Counted from the stretch's first letter, positions 24,550-34,573 are shown. The stretch: 59,831 nt of DNA from Nitrospira sp. CG24C (GCA_002869885.2 NEWR02000010.1:1-59831), one strand, 5' to 3'. A program made the numbers and translations. Notes: generated by a model from the sequence alone, not told the origin.

Positions 24550-27066
24550 ATGTCTACACTCCCAATAGAAGATGTGCTGCCAACCCTTTGCCGGACGCTG
24601 ACGGATGGACGGAATGCATTACTGACCGCCGCGCCCGGCGCAGGGAAAACGACGCGTGTGCCGCTGGCCTTGCTCGATGCCCCCTGGCTCGACGGAAAGA
24701 AGCTGCTCATGCTGGAACCGCGGCGCCTTGCCGCCCGTGCCGCAGCTCATCGCATGTCCGCCACGCTGAGTGAATCGATCGGCGGAACGGTCGGCTATCG
24801 CATGAGGCTCGACACGAATGTGGGGCCTAAGACCAGAATTGAAGTGGTCACGGAAGGGATCCTTGCTCGCCTACTCCAGCACGATCCCTCGCTCAGCGCG
24901 TATGCGATCGTTCTCTTCGATGAATTTCACGAACGGAGCCTGCAGGCCGATACAGGCCTGGCCCTTTGTCTTGAATCGCAACGGCTCTTCCGTTCGGATC
25001 TCAGACTGCTTGTCATGTCAGCCACGTTAGACTGTGGACCGGTTTCAGACCTGTTGGGCCATGCGCCTGTGATTGTCTGCGAAGGCAAAATGTTTCCCGT
25101 AGAGACCCGTTATCTCGATCAACCCATCTCAGGCCATCTGGATGTCGCCGTCGTACAATCGATCAGGCGTTCGATTACGCAGGATCAAGGCAGCCTCTTG
25201 GTCTTTCTACCCGGCATGGCAGAAATCCGACGCGTCGAACGAAAGCTCCTCGATCTGAACTTGGGTCCACATATTCTTGTCGCGCCGCTCCATGGCGACC
25301 TGCCGCAAGAGGCGCAGGACCGCGCGATCGCTCCCGCTCAACCGGGCACGAGAAAGATCGTGCTGGCCACCTCGATTGCCGAAACCAGTTTGACGATCGA
25401 CGGGGTGCGCGTCGTCATTGATGCAGGGTTGCTGCGGGTGCCTCGCTTCGATCCGCGATCGGGACTCACAAGGTTGGAGACCATTCGCGTCACCCAGGAT
25501 TCCGCTGAGCAACGTCGTGGCAGGGCTGGCCGGCTCGAACCGGGCATCTGTTCCCGCCTCTGGACCTCTGTGGAGCATCAATCGTTGGCCCCGCGTCGCC
25601 CTCCGGAGATGCTCGACGCGGACCTGGCACCGCTGCTACTCGAATTGGCCCTCTGGGGCACAGCCAATCCAGCCGAATTGTCCTGGCTCACTCCCCCACC
25701 GCCCGGGGCTGTGGCCCAGGCGAGAGCGTTGCTCATCGACCTTGGTGCGCTCAATGCCGAGGGCCAGATCACCGCTCATGGAAGACAGATGGCAGAGCTG
25801 CCGCTCCATCCACGTCTTGCGCACATGCTGCTCAAATCTGTGCCGTTACAGCTCGGCGAGCTTGCATGCGAACTCGCAGCCCTGCTCAGCGAGAGAGATA
25901 TTCTGCGAGGCCCTTCCGGCTGGCGCAACGCCGATCTACGACTCCGTGTCGATGTCTTGCACGGACAGCACGATCACACAGCAGGCGCCAGCGTCGACCG
26001 TGCCGCCTGCCAGCGAGTCAGACGCACCGCCGATCTGTGGCAGCGGCAACTTTCTCGGTCGGCTCGTTCTGATCCGCAGAAGAGTTTTGATGAGGTCGGA
26101 CTCTTGCTCGCACTTGCCTATCCGGATCGCATCGCCCAACGCCAGCGTGGAAAAGACGCACGCTATCTCATGGCCAATGGCCGTGGCGCCCTCTTTGCGA
26201 ACCCTGATCCGCTCGGCTCAGAAGACTACCTGGTCATCGCCGACCTGGATGGCGGCCAGCAATGGGCCAGGATCGATCTGGCTACGCCGATACGGCTTCG
26301 CGAACTTGAGACCCTCTATGCAGACCAGATTCAAGTAGTGGATGAGGTATCGTGGGATGACACAGCACGCATGGTTCGTGCGACGAGACAGCATCGATTG
26401 GGCTCACTCATTCTGTCTGAGCAGGGACTCTCGAAGCCAGATCCTTCGATGATTTCGACGGCATTGTTAGAGGGCATTCGCCGGGCGGGACTCGACAGGT
26501 TGGCCTGGAATCCTGAGCTGCGTCAGTGGCGAGCCCGAGTGGGATTCCTCCGTCGGATCGAAGGACAAGAATCACAATGGCCCGATCTGTCGGAGGAGGC
26601 GCTGTTACGAACGCTCGACGACTGGCTTGCGCCCTATCTATCCGGGCTGACGACGCTCGACCGCGTCACGAGGCTCGATCTCACCCAGCCCTTGCACGCG
26701 CTCCTCTCCTGGGAACAACAACGCCGACTCGAACAGTGGGCTCCCACCCATCTCACGGTCCCAAGCGGGTCGAATGTCCGCGTGGAGTACGAAACACCGG
26801 ATTTGCCTATCCTGGCTGTGCGATTGCAAGAGATGTTCGGCTGCAAGGATACGCCCCGTCTCGTCGATGGTAAGATTCCGGTTATGCTGCACCTCCTATC
26901 ACCAGCGCGGCGACCCGTCCAAATCACGAAGGACCTCTCCAGCTTCTGGAAATCGGCCTATATCGAAGTAAAAAAAGAACTCCGTGGCCGCTATCCCAAA
27001 CATTCCTGGCCTGACGATCCCCTCACCGCCCCACCGACAGCCAAAGCCAAACGGCGGCCGGGTTGA
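24550..27066 (+). CDS. hrpB: ATP-dependent helicase HrpB
   Basis: HrpB is a DEAH/RHA-type SF2 helicase of uncertain bacterial role. The 838-residue length is normal. Walker A is LLTAAPGAGKTTRVPLALL, motif II is VLFDEFHERSLQADT, motif III is VMSATLD, and motifs V-VI are VLATSIAETSLTIDGVRVVI and AEQRRGRAGRLEPG. The C-terminal HrpB-specific domain ends with RPVQITKDLSSFWKSAY and GRYPKHSWPDDP, diagnostic of the family. No strong Shine-Dalgarno precedes ATG 24550. The stop lies in the first bases of a GT/CA hairpin. Confidence 0.95.
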   Translation: MSTLPIEDVLPTLCRTLTDGRNALLTAAPGAGKTTRVPLALLDAPWLDGKKLLMLEPRRLAARAAAHRMSATLSESIGGTVGYRMRLDTNVGPKTRIEVVTEGILARLLQHDPSLSAYAIVLFDEFHERSLQADTGLALCLESQRLFRSDLRLLVMSATLDCGPVSDLLGHAPVIVCEGKMFPVETRYLDQPISGHLDVAVVQSIRRSITQDQGSLLVFLPGMAEIRRVERKLLDLNLGPHILVAPLHGDLPQEAQDRAIAPAQPGTRKIVLATSIAETSLTIDGVRVVIDAGLLRVPRFDPRSGLTRLETIRVTQDSAEQRRGRAGRLEPGICSRLWTSVEHQSLAPRRPPEMLDADLAPLLLELALWGTANPAELSWLTPPPPGAVAQARALLIDLGALNAEGQITAHGRQMAELPLHPRLAHMLLKSVPLQLGELACELAALLSERDILRGPSGWRNADLRLRVDVLHGQHDHTAGASVDRAACQRVRRTADLWQRQLSRSARSDPQKSFDEVGLLLALAYPDRIAQRQRGKDARYLMANGRGALFANPDPLGSEDYLVIADLDGGQQWARIDLATPIRLRELETLYADQIQVVDEVSWDDTARMVRATRQHRLGSLILSEQGLSKPDPSMISTALLEGIRRAGLDRLAWNPELRQWRARVGFLRRIEGQESQWPDLSEEALLRTLDDWLAPYLSGLTTLDRVTRLDLTQPLHALLSWEQQRRLEQWAPTHLTVPSGSNVRVEYETPDLPILAVRLQEMFGCKDTPRLVDGKIPVMLHLLSPARRPVQITKDLSSFWKSAYIEVKKELRGRYPKHSWPDDPLTAPPTAKAKRRPG

Positions 27067-27130
27067 TTTGGTTCATTTGGTCTATTTGGTTTATCTGGTT
27101 AGGTTCGTTCAACCAAACAAACCAAATAAC
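27061..27130. repeat. GT/CA hairpin, copy 6, overlapping the hrpB stop
   Basis: Left arm of GGTTGATTTGGTTCATTTGG words, turn AGGTTCGTTCAACC, right arm CAAACAAACCAAATAACC. The hrpB stop codon (27064-27066) is part of the left arm. Confidence 0.9.
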
Positions 27131-27162
27131 CGTCCTATGAGTCGAGCTTTTTCAGCATTCGG

Positions 27163-27441
27163 TCAGGTGGGAAGGTCTCTCGTCCCATCATAGGACACCC
27201 TCGATTGATGGGTGAGCTTTATGATATCGCCGTCCTTGACCACCGTATCCTCACCGCTCACTTTTTTATTCACGGCAATCAACAGATCTCGATTCAGCAG
27301 GAATTCCAGCAATGGACCCATGCGATCCTGATTCGATATAATGAGTTGCCTAACCGTGGTCGGCTTCGAGACCTCACATTCGAATTCTGTTTCCCCGACC
27401 GCATTTTGAAGCGTCAATCCAAAAACCAGTACTGTAACCAT
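27163..27441 (-). CDS. ThiS/MoaD-like beta-grasp protein without a C-terminal GG
   Basis: The 92-residue protein has the beta-grasp pattern of MoaD/ThiS sulfur carriers: VTVLVFGLTL, then TTVRQLI, LLIAVNKKVSGEDTVVKDGD and IIKLTHQSR. Real carriers end in Gly-Gly, which is thiocarboxylated. Here the chain runs past that point and ends YDGTRDLPT, so it cannot act as a classical carrier unless processed. It may be a structural or degenerate relative. Downstream is a short gap after hrpB (convergent); upstream is a GT/CA hairpin and then the oxidase gene on the same strand. Confidence 0.7.
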   Translation of the reverse strand: MVTVLVFGLTLQNAVGETEFECEVSKPTTVRQLIISNQDRMGPLLEFLLNRDLLIAVNKKVSGEDTVVKDGDIIKLTHQSRVSYDGTRDLPT

Positions 27442-27450
27442 AAAAGCCTC

Positions 27451-27558
27451 GTTATTTGGTTGATTTGGTTTGTCTTGTTTGTCTGGTTGCTTTGGTTCAT
27501 CTGGTTAGTTTCGTCCAACCAAAAAACCAGACAAACCAAATAAACAAAACAAACCAAC
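27451..27558. repeat. GT/CA hairpin, copy 7
   Basis: A long copy. The left arm has repeated TTTGGTTGATTTGGTTTG words, the turn is GTTTCGTCCAACC, and the right arm runs through CAGACAAACCAAATAAAC to AAACCAACC. It ends one base before the stop codon (27560-27562) of the oxidase gene. Confidence 0.9.
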
Positions 27559-27559
27559 C

Positions 27560-30088
27560 CTACGCCAGGTCTGCTGCCTCGTAGGCCTCTTGAAGCAGTT
27601 GGGCCACATGCTTGACCTCTGCTGTGCCCTGCAGTCCTGTACGCAGTTGAATCATGCAAGCAGGGCAACTCGTGGCCACAACTTCGGCGCCGCTCTGTTC
27701 GACGGCCCGCCTCTTACGCTCGACAATGCGCTGCGACGTCTCAAAATCCTTCACGAGATAGGTCCCGGCTCCACCAGCGCAACGATCAGCATCTGGCATC
27801 TCCACATACTCCACGCCCGGCAAGCCTCGCAGAATCGCACGAGGCTCTTTGGTGACTCCCGCAGCTCGCAGGTGACAGGAGGAATGGTAGGCCACCTTGC
27901 ACTTCGTGGACTGCTGACTGGCCATGGCCGGTTTCACCCGCGATTGTGACACAAACTCCGAAATATGTGTGACCCGTTTGGCCAAGGCTTGGGCTGCTGC
28001 TTGCTCCGGCTCACCGGCGAACAAGGTGGGGTAGTCCTTCAGCATGAGGGTGCAGGAGGCGCAGCCGGTCACCACCTTGTCGTACCCAGCCATCGACAAG
28101 AGATTGACCCGTGCCCCTTCTTTAGCCAACGCGCGATGCCCGTAGGTTTCGATCGGAGTCCCTGAACAGCGTTGCGTCGGCAGATCCGGCTCGACCCCAT
28201 GTTTTCGCAGCACGGCGATCACGGCATCCCCCACCCCATCGTCGAAGTAATTGGCCGCGCAGCCATGGAAATAGGCTACCGGGGAGCGAGCGACTTGCTC
28301 AGCCTGGGGAATCAGCTCAGGATAGCGGTCTCGAAGATGTCGCTTCGCGAGTCGCGGCAGTACCAGCTGAGACGACAGCCGTGCCGTCTCAGCAAGACCA
28401 CGCATGAACGGCTTCGTCAGACGATCGAGTAGACGCCGCATCAGAGGCCGATCCCATATCGATTGATACCTCGCGAGAACCTTTAAGAATTTCTCGAACT
28501 TTGCTGTTTCTGCATGGAAGCGAAAGATCACTCCTGCCATCTTGTTCGGATGCTCGGCGCGCCGGTCCAAGATGAGCTGAGACACATCGACTCCGGCTGG
28601 ACAGGCGGTACGACAGGACTTACAGTTGAGGCAGGCCTCTACGACTCGCTTCGAATTAAGATAGCTATAGTTCTTATCGGTGACGATTTCGAACCAGCCA
28701 CGAGAACTCATGTCTTCCGATTGAAAGACATCGTAGACCGGGCAGACGGCGTTGCACTTGGCGCAGGTGGCACAAGATTTCGACAATCGCTCATAGTCGA
28801 TATGGTCCGTGAAGGGCCGGTCGCTGATTTTGATGCCGGGGTTGAGCACTCCCGAAGGATCGAAGCCCTGCTTCACCCGCACAAACAGATCGTACAGCTC
28901 CGGGCCGAACATCGTCTTTACGTATTCGGCGCGCACCCGGCCATCCCCGTGCTCTCCACAGATCGAGCCACCGAAGCGGCCTAAGACCGTTTGGTGAATC
29001 TCGTGATACCCCTGCACCATCTTCTCGAAATCGTCTGGGTCGTTCACATCGAGCAAGGGAATAACGTGGGCATTCCCATTCCCGATATGACCGAATATCG
29101 CAACCGGCACGTGCTGCCCGGCGAAGAACTCTTCCAGATACCGGATGAGTTCGCTGATCCGTTCAGCCGGCACCACCACGTCGTCGACGAAATTGATCGG
29201 CTTCTTCTTGGGATCGAATCTGTAGAGCGTGGGATAGAGCGCCTTGCGGGCCTTCCACAATTGCTCTCGTTGCTCATGATCGAAGGCGATCACGGGATCT
29301 GACGTGAGGCGATAGCGGCGGCAGATCTCGGTCATGCGCTCAGCCTGGGCGCGGAGATCTATCCCTACCCCGTCAGCATCCAACTCCATCAAGAGCGTGG
29401 CTGCCGCATCTGCTGGGATGCCATGCTTCGCCCGCCCGATTAAATTGAGCGTGTTGGCATCCATCACTTCCAACGCGCTCGGACGTAATTCAAGCAGCTT
29501 CGGCACCGCGTCGCCCACATCTTCCAAGCGATGAAAATGGATGAGCGCTGTGAGGGTCGCGCGGGGCTTCTCGACCAGCTTAATGGTGGCTTCGCTGAAC
29601 AGACCGAGCGTGCCCTCACTGCCAACAAACAGTTTGGACAGATCGAAGCAGCCCCGCGCCAGCCCATCGGCAAGACCAAAGAGGTTGTACCCACAACTGT
29701 TCTTGCTGACTGTCGGGCGTTTCTGCGCGATCAGCGCGGCATTTTCCTGTAGCAGCGACCGCAAATCTCGAAGCGGCCTGTGCGCTTTTAGAAGATCGAT
29801 GCATGCCGGATCGTCGAGCCCATAGGCCTTGGCATCCAGCCACTCGCCGGATTGCAGGCAGACACGGAGCGCCGCCACATTATCTTTGACGGAACCGTAC
29901 CGTAACGTGTGAGGACCGGAGGAGTTGTTTGCCAGCATCCCGCCCAGCTTGCACATCTCGCCGCTGGAGGGGTCCGGCCCGAATAACAGACCGTCGCGCG
30001 CCAATCGCTTGTTGAGTTCTGCCAAGACAATGCCTGGCTGCACCCGAGCCCAGCGCTCGCCTTGATTCAGCTCCAGAATCCGATTCAT
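27560..30088 (-). pseudogene. FAD/Fe-S glycolate or D-lactate oxidase, 5'-truncated
   Basis: The remaining 842 codons encode most of a fused FAD-binding and iron-sulfur 2-hydroxyacid dehydrogenase of the GlcD-GlcF or Dld type. Visible are the second half of the PCMH FAD domain (GGMLANNSSGPHTLRYGSVK), the FAD-oxidase C-terminal domain (FGHIGNGNAHVIPL), two 4Fe-4S motifs (CATCAKCNAVCP, CLNCKSCRTACP) and cysteine-rich CCG blocks (YFHGCAANYF, YHSSCHLR). The frame before MNRILELN reads IILDVSR and is preceded at once by an in-frame TGA. The first ~100 residues, including the Gly-rich FAD pyrophosphate loop, are absent. It is likely inactive as an oxidase, although the Fe-S part could persist. Confidence 0.7.
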
Positions 30089-30201
30089 CCGCGAGACATC
30101 CAGAATGATTCAGCGCGCGGAAGATAACGCAGCTGCATACGGACCTCCTGGGTGAAGCCCGTTGTAGCAAACTCCGTCTCAGATGTATCTGACCCTGTTC
30201 A

Positions 30202-30299
30202 GTCTGGTCTGTCTGGTTCATTTGGTTTGTTTAGTTTATTTAGTTCATCTGGTAAGTTTCTTCCAACCATAAAACCAGACAAACAAAACAAACCAAAGA
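30202..30299. repeat. GT/CA hairpin, copy 8, between two 5' ends
   Basis: Left arm GTCTGGTCTGTCTGGTTC and further TTTAGTTTATTTAGTTC words, turn AAGTTTCTTCCAACC, right arm AACCAGACAAACAAAACAAA. This is the only complete copy not lying at the 3' end of a gene. It stands where the 5' part of the truncated oxidase gene should be. Confidence 0.85.
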
Positions 30300-30358
30300 A
30301 CGCTCTTCATCCGCTAGCAGCCTGTTAAGATGCGAATTGCAGATGGGAGCACGCGCCT

Positions 30359-31324
30359 GTGATTGACACACGTCCCACCCTTTATCTTTCACGTCTTCTC
30401 CCCGATCCCGTCATGGCCATCGTGCGGGAGCGGTTCCAGTTGGTGCAGGAACCGCTTGACGTGTTGCCTGCTCCCCCAGCGCTTCGTGAGGGACTCTGCC
30501 GAGCCAACGCCGCAATTGTCACTCTGGGCGATCTCATCGACGCCGAAACCATTCATGCAGCCACTCGGCTAAAAATTTTGGCGAACTATGCCGTAGGGTA
30601 CAACAACATCGATCTTGCTGCCGCTCAAGTGCGTGGTCTGATCGTCACGAATACTCCGGACGTCTTGACGGATGCCACAGCAGACCTGACCTGGGCGTTG
30701 ATCTTGGCGACGGCGCGCCGCGTCGTTGAAGGTGACGCCCTCGTTCGATCTGGTCAATGGACTGGGTGGAGCCCCACGCAACTCATGGGAGCGGAAGTCT
30801 CAGGCAAGATACTGGGGATTATCGGCATGGGACGGATCGGGCAAGCGGTGGCCCAACGCGCGGTAGGGTTTCGCATGCCGGTGCGCTACCACACACGTCA
30901 ACCTAATGCCGCCACCTCATTACCCCGCGAGTGGGAGCACCGGTCACTGCACGATCTACTCGGGGAAGCCGACGTGGTAACAATCCATCTGCCTCTCACG
31001 CCGGCCACCCACCATTTGATCGGCGCGTGTGAATTGGCATGGATGAAACCCACCGCTTTCATCATCAATACGGCTCGAGGCCCGATCGTCGATGAAGGAG
31101 CGTTGGTCAACGCCCTCAAAACTGAAATTATCGCGGGTGCAGGACTCGACGTCTATGAGCAGGAGCCGACCATCCACTCGGCGTTGGCTGAACTGAAACA
31201 GGTGGTGCTTCTTCCTCATCTAGGATCTGCCACCCTGCATGCAAGGGTTCAGATGGGATTGGTCTGTTTGAAGAATATTCAAGCTGTGCTAGAGGGGCGC
31301 CTGGCGCCAAACCAAGTAACCTAG
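30359..31324 (+). CDS. D-2-hydroxyacid dehydrogenase (glyoxylate/hydroxypyruvate reductase type)
   Basis: The 321-residue cytosolic NAD(P)H enzyme interconverts a 2-oxo acid and a D-2-hydroxy acid. The nucleotide-binding motif is GIIGMGRIGQAVAQRAVGF. The catalytic Arg, Glu and His lie in NTARGPIVDEGALVNAL, DVYEQEPTIHSAL and LLPHLGSATLHAR. Sequence alone does not fix the substrate, but glyoxylate or hydroxypyruvate is likely. The start is GTG 30359. It is divergent from the truncated glycolate/lactate oxidase, and the pairing suggests a former role in glycolate or glyoxylate handling. A GT/CA hairpin follows directly after the stop. Confidence 0.9.
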   Translation: MIDTRPTLYLSRLLPDPVMAIVRERFQLVQEPLDVLPAPPALREGLCRANAAIVTLGDLIDAETIHAATRLKILANYAVGYNNIDLAAAQVRGLIVTNTPDVLTDATADLTWALILATARRVVEGDALVRSGQWTGWSPTQLMGAEVSGKILGIIGMGRIGQAVAQRAVGFRMPVRYHTRQPNAATSLPREWEHRSLHDLLGEADVVTIHLPLTPATHHLIGACELAWMKPTAFIINTARGPIVDEGALVNALKTEIIAGAGLDVYEQEPTIHSALAELKQVVLLPHLGSATLHARVQMGLVCLKNIQAVLEGRLAPNQVT

Positions 31325-31418
31325 GCTGGTTTATTTGGTTTGTCTGGTTGATTTGGTTCATCTGGTTAGTTTCGTTCAACCAAAGAAACTAAACAAACCA
31401 AACAAACGAAATAAACCT
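31325..31418. repeat. GT/CA hairpin, copy 9
   Basis: Left arm GGCTGGTTTATTTGGTTTG, TCTGGTTGATTTGG and so on; turn GTTTCGTTCAACC; right arm AAACTAAACAAACCAAAC. It starts at the plus-strand stop (31324) and ends nine bases before the minus-strand stop (31427), filling the convergent gap. Confidence 0.92.
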
Positions 31419-31426
31419 AATACCTG

Positions 31427-33676
31427 CTAGTTTCCGTAGCGTAGCGTGGGGGCGGACCCAGAGGAGGCTCTTTGTATGCGAGTCGATTCGAGCCGTTGCG
31501 GTACATCATGGAAGGTCGGAATCGATTCATAAATTTCAGCAGCCTTGCTCCACTGTTCTTGGGCTTCGTAGAGTAGGCCGAGCTCATAGCGAATGGCTTG
31601 GGCCTTGGTCCCTTGACACTTCGGATCTTTCAGCAACAGTTCGAGCTGTGCACTCGCCAACTGGCCTTTTCCTTGTTCTTTCAAACAAATCGCAGTCATG
31701 AGACAAGAGTCCAGAAAAAAGTCCTGGCCCTTCATCGAAAGACCAAATTCTTCCTTCGCTTCATCCAGCAGCCCCATATTCTTGTAAGCCACTCCCAGCA
31801 TGTAGTGAGTCTCCGGGTTAACCTCATCCACAAGTGGAGTAGGAACCGACATCTTGACGGCAGGAATCGGCATTGTGGGTTTTGGCGAAAATACCCCGGC
31901 CCATTTGGCAATCAACGGACTCGCCGGGGCTAGTTCTTTGACTTTTGCATAGAGACTTGCCGGTTGATTCGGGCGCTCATCGTTTGGATGAACCAGGAGC
32001 AATTCGAGGGCGCGGGAATATTGCAAGGCTGCGCCGGCGGTATCGCCCTTGGCCTCGAGCAGAGAGCCGAACAATTCTCGAGCCTCTGCATGATCAGGCT
32101 GCGTCATAACCAAGCGACTGAGCCATTCTTCCGCCTCAGCTTGCTGACCAGCCTTCAGATAGATCTGGAACTGCTCGCGCGTCGAGAGGACAGGTGGCGC
32201 GGGAGCGACTGGGGCCGCCGCCTTCAATGGTGGCACCCATAGCTGGTCCGGCTCAGGAATAGTCCACGAGAATTCACTACTTCGTGTGATCGGTTTGGGC
32301 TCTGCAAACACAGGCGACGGCTCGGCAACTGAGATTTCCTTATCTTCTTCTAGCGGGTTGACCTTGGGGGCTAACATCCAGGGATCGTCCGGTTCCGCTC
32401 CAGTCCATAAAACATTCGGCTCACTCTGTGGCGCCGAAGTGGGTGTCCCTGCCGAAGTCTGAGGCTCCGTCGGCGCGGGTGATTCAACGGAGATCTCGCC
32501 CCTCATCAGCGCAGAAAGCTTCGCGACAATGGGATTGTCTGGAGCAAGCGACTTGACCTTCTCAAATATTTCTTCATGAAGAGTGGGCATGCCTGGCTCC
32601 GGATGTTGGAGCAACAGCTCGATCGCTTTCCCATACTGAAGCACAGCGTTGCCGACGTCGCCCTTCTCTTCGTAGAGCTCTCCATACAGTTCAATGATTG
32701 CAACCGACAGCGGTTCGACCGCCAAAATTTCGTTGATCAGCGATTCCGCCTTCACATAATCTTGTGCCCGCAAGGCCGCCCCTGCGAGATAGCGATATTC
32801 GCCGAGCGCCACCTGCAGGTCTCCGCGATGCAAATGCAACTTGGCCAGTAATTGACAGACCTCCGGATTGCCCGGTTCTTTGGTCAGCAACTGATTGAGA
32901 ATCGCCTCGGCTCCGGTAAATTGTTTGTCTTCGATGCGACGAGTGGCTTCCATCAGCAGACTGGGTGGCTCGACGTTCTTGGCCGGGCCTTTTGCAGAAC
33001 GCGGTTCCGCCTTTGGGGCAGCGCTATGATTTCCACCGGTCTTTTTGATTTGTTCGATGAATTGGGCAGCCTCACTATTGGCAGGGTCAATTCTCAAGAC
33101 AGCTTGATACGCATCCTTCGCCTCAGCATAGCGCTGTTGTGCCGACCGCTCACGCCCTAGCTGCAAATAGACAGTCGTGGCTTCGCCCTGCATGTTTTCT
33201 TGCAGGCACAACTCCGCCACCCGCTGCTGGGCATCCAGATTCAAAGGATCCTGGCTGACAATCTTCTTGTAGATCTCCAGCGCTGCTTTGCTTTTTCCCG
33301 CTTTGATGTAGTGTTTGCCCAGGGTGAGATAATCTTGAACTGCGCTACTCAGCAGACCACGTTCAACATTGAGATCTCCCAGATGCCGGAATACCTCATA
33401 CTGTGAAGGATCGAGCTTTAAAACCTTCTTGTACGTAGCGATTGCCTTGAGGGTAGCCCCTTCGGCACGGAAGGCACTAGCCGCTTGTATAAACGCCGTC
33501 ACTGCATCGTTGGTGGCGTTGCGTTTGAGGTGTAACTCCCCAATTGAATTGAAGATACTCCCATCGCCCGGCGACTCGGTCGAGAGCTTCTTCCATTCCG
33601 CAATGGCGGCGTCGAATTGACCCCGTGACGCAAAGAGCTGCGCGTTTTTCAAAACGCTGCTGCGGTCGATCGGCAA
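31427..33676 (-). CDS. Tetratricopeptide-repeat protein
   Basis: The 749-residue protein is made mainly of TPR units. The N-terminal half (about residues 10-330) shows many consecutive helix pairs such as IFNSIGELHLKRNATNDAV and EVFRHLGDLNVERGLLSSAV. A proline-rich linker (about residues 405-500) leads to further TPRs (AREQFQIYLKAGQQAEAEEW, VNPETHYMLGVAYKNMGLLD). No signal peptide is evident. I place the start at TTG 33676, which has GGGAGG six bases upstream; the frame extends further upstream but through repeat sequence. It is probably a cytoplasmic scaffold for a protein complex, partner unknown. Confidence 0.85.
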   Translation of the reverse strand: MPIDRSSVLKNAQLFASRGQFDAAIAEWKKLSTESPGDGSIFNSIGELHLKRNATNDAVTAFIQAASAFRAEGATLKAIATYKKVLKLDPSQYEVFRHLGDLNVERGLLSSAVQDYLTLGKHYIKAGKSKAALEIYKKIVSQDPLNLDAQQRVAELCLQENMQGEATTVYLQLGRERSAQQRYAEAKDAYQAVLRIDPANSEAAQFIEQIKKTGGNHSAAPKAEPRSAKGPAKNVEPPSLLMEATRRIEDKQFTGAEAILNQLLTKEPGNPEVCQLLAKLHLHRGDLQVALGEYRYLAGAALRAQDYVKAESLINEILAVEPLSVAIIELYGELYEEKGDVGNAVLQYGKAIELLLQHPEPGMPTLHEEIFEKVKSLAPDNPIVAKLSALMRGEISVESPAPTEPQTSAGTPTSAPQSEPNVLWTGAEPDDPWMLAPKVNPLEEDKEISVAEPSPVFAEPKPITRSSEFSWTIPEPDQLWVPPLKAAAPVAPAPPVLSTREQFQIYLKAGQQAEAEEWLSRLVMTQPDHAEARELFGSLLEAKGDTAGAALQYSRALELLLVHPNDERPNQPASLYAKVKELAPASPLIAKWAGVFSPKPTMPIPAVKMSVPTPLVDEVNPETHYMLGVAYKNMGLLDEAKEEFGLSMKGQDFFLDSCLMTAICLKEQGKGQLASAQLELLLKDPKCQGTKAQAIRYELGLLYEAQEQWSKAAEIYESIPTFHDVPQRLESTRIQRASSGSAPTLRYGN

Positions 33677-33845
33677 GTCAGACCTCCCTAACGATGAAAC
33701 GCTAACAGCGTCGATGGGTATTGTCAACGAAATGGGGCATTTAGCGCTCCTCATATGCGCAAGATGGGCAGGGTAAAATGGGCAAGAGAAGTTCTGAGTT
33801 GGAAGGCGAGGGTGGAGAGTGCTGAGTGCTAAGACACTGGTGAGA

Positions 33846-33928
33846 ATGTTAAATGATGAATGGTAGATGGGTGGAACTGGATTTGGACCCGATGATTTCT
33901 GAGCATTTACCATTCACCATTGACCATG
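33846..33928. repeat. Short-word hairpin, AATGGT type
   Basis: The left arm holds AATGTTAAATGATGAATGG and the right arm CATTTACCATTCACCATTG. The complement of the right arm repeats AATGG words. Similar elements are at 39726-39806 and 43210-43319. Confidence 0.7.
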
Positions 33929-33971
33929 TGTCAGATTTCTGAATCCCTTCAGCCTTCTAACCTTCTGCCTG

Positions 33972-34012
33972 AGCAGAAACAGAAAGGCCCGCCCGATAAA
34001 ATAGGCAGGCCT
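33972..34012 (-). terminator. Candidate intrinsic terminator of the cold-shock gene
   Basis: On the minus strand AGGCCTGCC can pair with GGGCGGGCCT across TATTTTATC, followed by a T-rich run (TTTCTGTTTCTG). It lies about 30 bases past the cspA-like stop codon. Confidence 0.6.
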
Positions 34013-34043
34013 CCCTGTGACACGATGTGGGAGATTGAAAAGG

Positions 34044-34262
34044 TTAAGATTCGGCGACGGCCGCCTTCAAGACATTCGAAGCCTGAGGCCCCTTTGCCCC
34101 TTGCACGACTTCAAACTCGACGTTTTCCCCTTCTTTCAAGCTCTTGAATCCTTCTCCTTGCAACGCAGAATAATGTACGAAGACATCATCTCCGCTCTCA
34201 AGACGAATGAACCCAAATCCCTTGCGATCGTTGAACCACTTGACCGTACCTTTCGTCTTCAC
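34044..34262 (-). CDS. Cold-shock domain protein
   Basis: A 72-residue CspA-family RNA/ssDNA-binding protein. The RNP1 motif is GFGFIRL and the RNP2 motif is DVFVHYSAL, both intact. It begins [14 protein letters not shown] with a GTG start preceded by AGGGGG. The size and lack of extra domains are typical. It likely unwinds secondary structure in mRNA at low temperature. It has its own terminator and a leader upstream of about 300 bases. It could be cspA- or cspD-like; the symbol cannot be assigned from sequence alone. Confidence 0.95.
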   Translation of the reverse strand: MKTKGTVKWFNDRKGFGFIRLESGDDVFVHYSALQGEGFKSLKEGENVEFEVVQGAKGPQASNVLKAAVAES

Positions 34263-34573
34263 AGAAACCCCCTTTCCTCAACAGCCACGCCTAGTTACGT
34301 GGCTGGTTCCGGAGCCAAGCTGGCGGCGCATGGAATGAATAGAACACAACGGGAAGAAGAGCAGGTTGGAGCGACGGGTTCATTGGAAAGACAAAATCGA
34401 CCACAAAGCCTATCTCAGTTTACACGCGAGCAGCATGTACCATGGCATTTCAAATATTGTCAAGCCATTCTTTAGCCAGAGGCTAGCCAAGAATGCGATG
34501 GAAGTGAGGTAGACAACCCTAGCCCGCTCGCCTATATATACTGCGATACTAAGCGAGGAGCCTGATTCTTCCA
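34263..34573. other. Divergent regulatory region between the cold-shock gene and lptF
   Basis: No gene and no strong repeat are seen. CspA-type genes commonly have long leaders, and the first ~150 bases may be one. A TATATATACTGCGATACT stretch near 34533-34550, ahead of lptF, could contain a -10 element, but no matching -35 is convincing. Confidence 0.4.

Larger units (their letters stand above)
33677..34043. other. Intergenic stretch: AATGGT hairpin and cspA terminator
   Basis: No gene is supported. It contains a short-word hairpin (33846-33928) and the candidate terminator of the cold-shock gene (33972-34012). The word TTTCTGAATCCCTTCAGCCT near 33934 recurs in altered form at 18451. Confidence 0.65.
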
